Origin: Sycon ciliatum
Lineage: Eukaryota > Porifera > Calcarea > Leucosolenida > Sycettidae
Reading direction: 5' to 3'
DNA length: 64,000 bases
Assembly (NCBI RefSeq): GCF_964019385.1
Contig: NC_088644.1
Coordinates: forward strand, 39,277,149 to 39,341,148
Below are positions 57,801 through 64,000 of this stretch, piece by piece; within the stretch, counting starts at the first letter, position 1; every line of letters begins with the position of its first letter. The position numbers and the translations under genes were made by a program. The notes under the pieces were generated by a model. The model was not told the DNA's origin, searched no databases, and saw nothing but the letters and a program-made list of their open reading frames with translations.

Positions 57801-60076
57801 CAGCTTTCGCATAGTTATATAAAGGATATACTGCATCAATCCTGCTGGCTGCTGGCCAGTAGGGATTTTAGGGCGGACATCTATTCTCAAGACATTTTCA
57901 TGGGACCATACCACTAATCTTAGGTGTGCAAGCTGAACTTGAACAGGTGAGCGAACGATATTACCAAAAAAGAAAACAGGAACATTTGGGGCACAAGCCA
58001 AAGAGTTATGGGCACATATTGTTCAGGTCTTGAATAGCTGTAACGTGCAAGGACAAGGGTGATGAGTACTGTAACATCGGGTGGCCTGGCACTTAGCTCA
58101 AGTACGGATTGACAGTGTAGGTCAATGAGCTACTAGTATTCACAAAATAATATGTCTCATAATAGTATCAAAACACAGAAGTGTGATCATTCTACTACCC
58201 CTGGTCTTACTTTTGATCTTAAAACCATAAAGTGATAATCTTACTGCCTAAGTTGATAATCTTACTACCCTAAGGTATGATAATCTAGCTAATCAAGAAG
58301 CGCAACCTTAACTTCCTGCTGTACTAGCTTGGGAAAAAAACAGTACTGTCATGATTATTGTCTCCAACAACTCCAAAATGACTACAAGGTCTTGTAAGTC
58401 TGGGCTCAGGGCAACAAACAATGGAGTACACTAGTAACTACATGTAACTCCCATGCCACACTGAACTGAATAATGCCAGTCTATACCTGGGTGAAGATAG
58501 TCGATACATACATTGTATTGCTGGAGCCAGATGCTGTGTTTGCACTGGAGCATATTGATAGGTATGGCCTGATACTGGATGGGTGGAGCGAGGACTCAAG
58601 TCGATCCAGTTAGCCCAGGTCTACATTTCTGGGTTGTACGACTGCCTGTGTTTTCTTTTCCTTGTACCTGGAACACTCCGGCTGTGCTGTACTGGGTGGT
58701 GAATATCCAGCTGTTCACCTGCATTTCGCATGCAAACGTGTGCTGCTTGTCATAGTACATGTACATGTATTTGTGTAATGAAGGCCGCAAATACACTGCA
58801 ATTGCTTCAGGGTATAGGTGATGGGTGTGGGTTGATGTCTGAGATGGAACATGAACCGAACGTGTACCTTGGGCTTGGGCGTGTGCTATTGCAGATCTGA
58901 CCGCACTATACTACTAGCTAGCACTGTGTCCAGTACAACGCATGCATGACAGCAAGGTGTGAGTTGGGTGCTTGAGTGGCCCGATCTCTGATGAATCGAA
59001 TCGATCATGGCATGATGTGCTGTGCTGGAATGTGCTTAGTGAGGTATCTACCCAGTTGGGGGAGATGGTCTCACAGTCACAGGTGGTATCCTGTTGGCTG
59101 TCAGCCCTGCACAGGGCATAGTGACTGAAGCATGATTGTATGAGTGCTGTCATCACAGCATGTCTTAAGTACATGTCATACCATGTGACTTGAGTCATCA
59201 CCTATTGTAACAATGTGGACATGATCCAGTACATTATTGTAATAGTATTCTACTGGTTGTATGTTTCTCAGGTATACCAAAGTAAACAATCACTAGTCGA
59301 CTTACACATGTACATGTATGATGGCCTGGCACCTGTCTTAGGAGGGGCCCTGCTTAGTCTGTCTGACCTGTTGAACATGAACATCTCCTTCAGCTAATAA
59401 ACCCAGCCCACTACTAGCATTTGTGGTTTCCCATCCCTCAGGATATTCTGCATTGCGAAGGTTGCTCACTACAATATGCGTCTCGGCGAAGGCGCATACT
59501 GGCAAACCCAACAGTATCAACATGTGCATCGCTGCCCTCTTCGATTCCCATTTTTACCGCCTTCCAAGTTGTTTGGCACCCATTTATTTGGCTTGATGCA
59601 GTGACATGCTGATCTGCATTTCAAAATGGCTCTAGGGAAATCCAGCAGCCCATTTGGACAACACACAGTACGGAGGGAGGCACACCCAAAAACTTTGGTT
59701 TGAATGGGTACTGAATTGAATTGAATTGAATTCCCTCACTAGTGGGACCATTGTTATTAGGCTAGGGCCTGTTTTGGACTTCCCACTCTAAATAAAGAAT
59801 ACAAATAAAAACAAAACTGCACAATTCAAAAATATTGTGTCGTGCGATAAATGGCATGGGCTAGTGTGCGCTGGATTCAAGTAGAATTGCTGTTTTGTGA
59901 CTGTGTTGTATTGCTCGTAGATCTGCCGTGCCCACTGTCCAGTCTTGCAGCGGAGAATCGTAGTCATTGTTATCCGCCGCTTCATCCGCGTCAAGCCGAG
60001 CGCCATGCAGGCGGCTTACGATGACATTCAGAGCAAGGAGATGCACGCCGTGGTGGAGAACAAGTGGTTTGACTGA
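42171..60076 (+). CDS. Mitochondrial CitE/HpcH-like + double-hotdog (MaoC-like) fusion, 11 exons, 761 aa
   Basis: Exons: 42171-43088, 45253-45322, 46775-46938, 49867-50057, 50695-50858, 51293-51393, 54446-54649, 55027-55158, 55612-55672, 56588-56712, 59921-60076. All join in frame with GT-AG introns. Residues 1-80 are Arg/Ser-rich with almost no acid, a mitochondrial presequence. 103-139 (RSCLF, SGADAVALDAFAL), 216-230 (FDGLVLRNIQNAADV) and 254-272 (FILVLESPLSYFASLQIA) follow the barrel strands of CitE/HpcH lyases, but the usual LDLED acids and the second metal-binding Asp are missing; E259 may remain. 385-536 looks like one hotdog domain (MVRPLEAGDMF, THVLVNQ), 540-670 a second (VFVHRLVRYLDKYD, TNDFHIN, VPGPLVMY, GDSVGTISYI). 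In bacteria, CitE-type lyases and MaoC-type hydratases act on C4-C5 acyl-CoAs such as malyl- and mesaconyl-CoA. An acyl-CoA role here is inference. The exon 2 donor could be 45319 instead, which would break the frame. Confidence 0.8.
43599..43793. mobile_element. Pogo-like MITE in intron 1
   Basis: Inverted ends around CAGACCTCGCT and AGCGAGGTCTG, TA flanks, 195 bp. GGATAAGCGAG repeats inside. Confidence 0.7.
44126..44303. mobile_element. Pogo-like MITE in intron 1
   Basis: Ends CAGTGAAACCTGTCTAAG and GACAGGTTTGACTG are inverted, TA on both sides, 178 bp. Confidence 0.75.
44729..44942. mobile_element. TA-flanked MITE in intron 1
   Basis: Ends CTGTAAGACCAG and CTGGTCTTATAG are inverted, with TA on both sides. 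AT-rich interior with GTTAGAATT/AATTCTAAC pairs. Confidence 0.6.
47929..48228 (-). pseudogene. BED zinc-finger fragment of a hAT transposase
   Basis: Encodes TCNLCKTVYSYKGYSTTALKR then HLDTKQQSE: Cys-x2-Cys and a His-containing helix typical of the BED finger at the N-terminus of hAT transposases (the last His of the usual KHxx position reads KQ). The catalytic domain is absent, so this is an internally deleted element. Confidence 0.7.
48302..48348. repeat. Perfect 18-bp hairpin inside the hAT element
   Basis: Arms TCGACCAGGGAGTCGTAA (48302-48319) and the complement at 48331-48348 with an 11-nt AT-rich loop. Could be a tiny MITE remnant. Confidence 0.85.
48964..49459. mobile_element. Pogo-like MITE in intron 3
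   Basis: Ends CAGTCAAACCTCGTTAGGAT and the complement of TCCTAATGAGGTTTGACTG, TA flanks. Same family as 60579-60763. Interior has repeated AGTTCGTC/GACTTC motifs, no transposase. Confidence 0.8.
50175..50340. mobile_element. MITE in intron 4
   Basis: Imperfect inverted ends GATATTTCCCC...AGTCGCACACC and GGGGTGCGACTT...GGGGAGATAC. About 165 bp, non-coding. Confidence 0.55.
51692..52844. mobile_element. hAT-like element in the minisatellite
   Basis: Ends CTAGGGGTCAAACGGGTGTA and its complement (TACACCCGTTTGACCCCTAG) are perfect inverted repeats, and GTACCCG motifs are repeated beneath them. About 1.15 kb, with a poly(A) run at 51773-51804. The flanks GGTCATCTC and GGTCACTC may be a damaged 8-bp duplication. 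No transposase recognised. Confidence 0.75.
53609..54089 (-). mobile_element. LINE 3-family 3' end inside the minisatellite
   Basis: On the - strand it encodes LCPPHLHCFNWFSSRSTRNS and LPQGAKDLSSLRLFK, closely matching 10050-10260. It has the same AACACCGGCCAAT...CCAACCACGG 3' region and a (TAAA)n tail at 53609-53622. 5'-truncated insertion. Confidence 0.85.
56713..59920 (+). other. Last intron of the mitochondrial fusion gene
   Basis: 3.2 kb with no gene inside that I can support. Only the LINE 2-type tail at 59712-59818 is recognisable. Confidence 0.6.
59712..59818 (+). mobile_element. LINE 2-family 3' tail in intron 10
   Basis: CCATTGTTATTAGGC, CCTGTTTTGGACTT and AATAAAGAATAC match the last 90 bp of LINE 2 (9905-9965). 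AAATAAAAAC tail. A severely truncated insertion ahead of the last exon. Confidence 0.75.
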
Positions 60077-60154
60077 TCCTAAAGACCATGGAAATTCAGT
60101 GCCGAACAGGTGGTTTGACTGATCATAAAGACCACGGAAATTCAGTGCAGCCCT
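60063..60154 (+). repeat. 46-bp tandem duplication across the stop codon
   Basis: GTGGTTTGACTGATC occurs at 60065 and 60111 with near-identical following sequence. The first copy supplies the last codons and the TGA of the gene; the second lies in the 3' UTR. Confidence 0.85.
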
Positions 60155-60578
60155 CCACCCTTGCGAGCACAACAAAAGCTGGCTGACACTATAAAAAATA
60201 TGCCTGGAGTGCATCACAATGGCAGCAACGTCATGGTCACGTGTGTGTTTCTACCTTCATGTAGATGAAATCGTTGATTGATATCATAGTATTAATTTTT
60301 GTGTTGATAGATACCCTTGATCGCTTTCTGAATGTAGTCTACATGTAAATCTGGCGTGACTACGTCGCACCACCATCTACCTCTCTTCAGTTAAAACTGT
60401 ACATAATTATGGATAGAGTAGGCGTTTCATCTGAATGAAATCGGATTCTCAGCCCTGAGCATGAGGGAAAGCCTCTGACAAAAACTGCGTTTTCTCCACG
60501 GGCAATCTCTATGTTTTGCCGCATTCTTTAGATACCATTTATTCGCTTTTTGTTCCACCGGATTTTCGTTTGTAATTA

Positions 60579-60763
60579 CAGTCAAACCTCTTTAGGACGA
60601 ACTTCAAGGGACCGATGATATTTGTTCGCAATAACGGGAGTTCTTCTCATTCATATGTTTTACCCAGTGAATACACAGGGTCTTATCCAATACAGTTACG
60701 AATACTAGTTCTTCTTAGGCAAACGTTTGTCTTATCAGTGTTCTTCCTAACCAGGTTTCACTG
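60579..60763. mobile_element. Pogo-like MITE downstream of the fusion gene
   Basis: Ends CAGTCAAACCTCTTTAGGAC and CCTAACCAGGTTTCACTG inverted, TA flanks, 185 bp. Short relative of 48964-49459. Confidence 0.75.
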
Positions 60764-60884
60764 TACATGTGTATGAATATTGATCGGAACGAAAGTACCC
60801 AAAAGCTCAGGGCGAAAAGTGCGTATTTATAATTTATGCTACTGGGAGTAGTACATACAATGCACATGACATGTGAAAAATTGC

Positions 60885-60941
60885 GCGACAAATTCAGTCA
60901 CGCTATGTCACATTGTAACATAGCGTGACTGAACTTGTCGC
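60885..60941. repeat. 24-bp hairpin with one mismatch
   Basis: Arms 60885-60908 (GCGACAAATTCAGTCACGCT start) and 60918-60941, 9-nt loop. Could be a short palindromic MITE or a small-RNA precursor; the sequence alone cannot tell. Confidence 0.75.
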
Positions 60942-60949
60942 ATCTTCCT

Positions 60950-63900
60950 GTTTTCAAGTAACTCTGTGTCATGTGGATCAAGCCAAGCATGGCCGAAGCA
61001 CCGAAACCACGGAATGGTGGGAGCATACGCGCATGGCACAAGTGAATTGTCGCTAAGACTCGCTATGGTCATTCTGGCACTAATGCTCTGCAGTAGTATT
61101 GCCTTCTGGGACGGGTAACCGAACGAAAGGTGTTCCCTCGTAGAGGAATCATTTACCTCGTCATTGAGCCCTAATTGACCCTCTTCTTACATCCATCCTG
61201 ATAGGCCTGTCACGAGCACACGGGCAGTGCACACCCCCAGAACGCCTCCCCCCAGCTGCGGCCATTGGCATTGTATTGCCAGGCAGGGAGGGAGTTGGGG
61301 CTATCTGGCACGCATTGTTGACAGATTTTTATTGTGACTTGATCAGTGACTTCCAAACTCCTACTGTTTTGCTGTTTTTATCGACTACACTCGTACTCGG
61401 CAGTCACCTGAGTCAGCCTATGGCTATGGACAGAATCCCTATTACTGGTAGCACGAATCATAAAACGAAGAGGTACCGGTACTTTTGTCATGAATCAGGA
61501 TCGGTGGGAGCGCTCTAAGTCTAACGTTAAAATGAACAGAGGATCTCCGTTAGGGCAGTGCATAACCATGCGAATACTGGGACATCAGACCAGACAGTGT
61601 GTATTATGTACATGTACAACAGATGATGATGATTGTTTTGTGCAAGCCTATCCTTAGGCTTCAGCCCAAACGAGTGAGAGTAAGTGCCTTCTCAACAACA
61701 GGGCAGCAGCGAATGAGGAACTGCACTGTTCTGACATGAACATACGGGTGGAGAAGGAGCACCGACGATGATAGCTGAGCGAAATTATAAGTATTGTGGT
61801 ATTTTATCGCGGCAGACTGCTTATCCCTACAGACAAATGGCCAACAAAACTACTAATAACGAAGTATTAGAGAAGTACATGTGCTTGTACGTGCAGTACA
61901 GTTCCTGACATACTTTTAATATAGTCGATACATTTTTATTGTATTGAGTGATGGAGCTCACTCTCGTTCCAGACTCCACTCGACATGCATGTAGAATAAT
62001 TGTACATTCATTGTACTACATGTACTTTCTCTAATGCCGTAATGGGTTCACATGATGAAGTTGTGAAGTAACAGTTGACAGGGTATTCGACGAAGTACGG
62101 ACCAGCACAATAATGATAATTATGGAATGCAGCTGTGATGGTTGCAATGGAGTGGCGCTGTTATCCCGTCAATGTTTGGGGAAAGTGTGTCCAAAGGGTT
62201 GAGGATGTATCTACATGACATGTACTTGTACAGTAAATGACATTGCACTTAGAAATACAAAGTCTTCCGAGAATTCCACATGGCTTCGATCCATGCGTTA
62301 GAGTAAGTGCTTAGATTGGAAAACGTGCTGGACGTGATAGGATCGACTTCAAGCAATGTTTTGGGGAAGATCAATTTTGCCAGTACGTGACTGTATGGAG
62401 TACCCAAGCATGGATCAATGACATGTGGTAGTAATGTCACTTTACACAGCTACTAGTGCATTGTAGTTTGTCCGTGGACGGATTGACATTGACCTTGTAG
62501 CTGTCCAAGACAATCATGCCGGAAAATCACAGCCCGCTCCAGATCTCCAGAAGTAAAAATGAATGAGGAGGACACAACAACACCTTGGTACCAGTAGTAC
62601 TGGTGCTGCTAGTACATCAATCTGGAACTGGAAGTGAGTTTGGACGAGTAAGGCTGGGCACGCGGTGTCAATCAAAGAGTTTTGGGGAAGGTAATGCTGA
62701 ATAACGTAGACCACACAGACACCATCAGAATCGCACGTATCTCCGAATTATGCATGCCCTTGTAGTGGCTGTACTGGTCGGAAATACCCTGGCGAACGTT
62801 TAGAAACGCTTGGGGAAAAATGCCGTGCAAATTCCAGCTCAGAGCTGTCAAATGTCATCAGCTAACTTGACAGGCGATCGCTCCCAAAAACATGTATTTT
62901 ATCAACAGCGGGTACGGAGTGAGCTGAGCGAGTGTCTTGTATGCGCGTAGACAAACACGTTCGCAACACTGGAAGAACGGACGTACTGAAGTAGATGTGC
63001 GTGATCATTATAGTCATGCAGCCGCCAAATCTAGACCTCCAGTTGACAAGTGTACTCCGGTCGTGGGCAGTGCGTGGCTGGGATGTATGGATGTCGCGGC
63101 GAGGTGCCGTAGGGGTGGCGCCATAACCCTTTAGAACTTTCTTGGCCCATCCTAGATCCTGTACGCAATGTTTATAAAGCCAACAGCCATGGTTGCGTCC
63201 TGTGGAACACGTTGAGATCATGAAAATAAAAATAAAAAATCAATAGGAAATTCAACTCCACATGATCTAGGTGAGTGAGTACGATAATATTATGCTTGTC
63301 ACGTTCATTGCATACCCGAGTAGCAACGGAAATAGTCTTGCACACACACCGGCCGCCTTGGTGCCTAAAGGTACATGTATGATTCAAGAATACAATCATG
63401 TTTGCTTGCACTGTCGCGAGATCAGCACCGCCTGTTAGTGACCCTATTTCACGCTAATGATTATCATGGTGTATGTTTTGCTCACTCCTTTTCCACAAAG
63501 CCAGCATGCTATGGAAGTGTGTACCACCATAATCTCACTTCTACAACTTGTCTCCCGAAATTCAAACATTCCCTCGGCCAGCACTATTGCCGATACGATC
63601 GCTACACTAATACCACCACATAGCAACTCCTTGACTTTCGGAATTGCTACGGCTGTTTGTTTTCTTTGTTTCCTTTGATGTACCATTGCTTTACTCTCTC
63701 CCGAATACGAGTATTAGTTGATGAAATTTGTTTGAGTAGGAGATCCCTCAACAGGCCTAGAGCCTCTGGGTAATTCTAAAATACAATAAATACAAAAAAA
63801 AGTAGGCAATCCAATACAATCCAATACATGTAGAATTGCACGTGTACACCAGTACGATGTCCCGTTATTGTGCTAGTTGATACATTACGTTGTAAATCGT

Positions 63901-64000
63901 TGCGGGTAAGAGAGCGCGATAAAGTAAGTTTGTAAGTAGCGTACAGTCATGTACTGTCATAATATAATTGATTCAGAACGTCATGTTCAACCTACCCCAA
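60950..64000. other. Right end, no gene recognised
   Basis: Short frames only on both strands. A TTTGGGGAA motif recurs at about 62176, 62360, 62682 and 62811. A CAACAGGCCTAGAGCCTCTGG...AATAAATACAAA stretch at 63745-63800 may be another LINE tail. Confidence 0.4.

Overview
The window is eukaryotic and almost certainly from a metazoan. It has genes with GT-AG introns, at least six non-LTR retrotransposon copies, many short inverted-repeat DNA transposons and long microsatellites. The TACATGTA-rich background is common in marine invertebrates, but I cannot name a species. Nothing looks bacterial: no operons, ribosome binding sites, CRISPR arrays or rRNA.

Layout. 0-13.3 kb is a retroelement graveyard: three LINE copies or ends on the + strand, inverted LINE scraps, several terminal-inverted-repeat (TIR) elements and three hammerhead ribozyme motifs. 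17.4-27.0 kb holds a predicted six-exon host gene of unknown function (408 aa). Its introns carry MITEs, a fourth hammerhead motif and a 1.5-kb TIR element with its own small ORF. 28-32 kb has a fifth hammerhead motif, a LINE with an intact reverse transcriptase domain, a pogo-like element and a perfect 130-bp palindrome. 32-41 kb is a head-to-tail train of three RTE-like LINE copies on the - strand. Two of them are flanked on both sides by (CA/TG)n. One is split by a striking array of ten nearly identical 332-343 bp units (36014-39401). 42.1-60.1 kb is the best host gene: 11 exons whose phases fit together into a 761-aa predicted mitochondrial protein. Its introns are full of pogo-like and hAT-like elements and a 28-bp minisatellite with a 280-bp higher-order repeat. 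60.1-64 kb has one more MITE, a hairpin and no recognisable gene.

Main results. (1) Four canonical type I hammerhead ribozymes, one probable fifth, and ten weaker hammerhead-like cores, one per unit of the array. All have short palindromic helix III sequences, the arrangement known from Penelope-like elements and animal retrozymes. The array therefore looks like a retrozyme-type tandem locus inserted into a LINE. (2) The 42-60 kb gene seems to fuse a degenerate CitE/HpcH-like aldolase domain to two MaoC-type hotdog domains behind a mitochondrial presequence. (3) The RTE-like LINEs appear to target (CA/TG)n and carry C-terminal zinc-finger motifs.

All calls come from reading the sequence. No homology search, folding or expression data were available.
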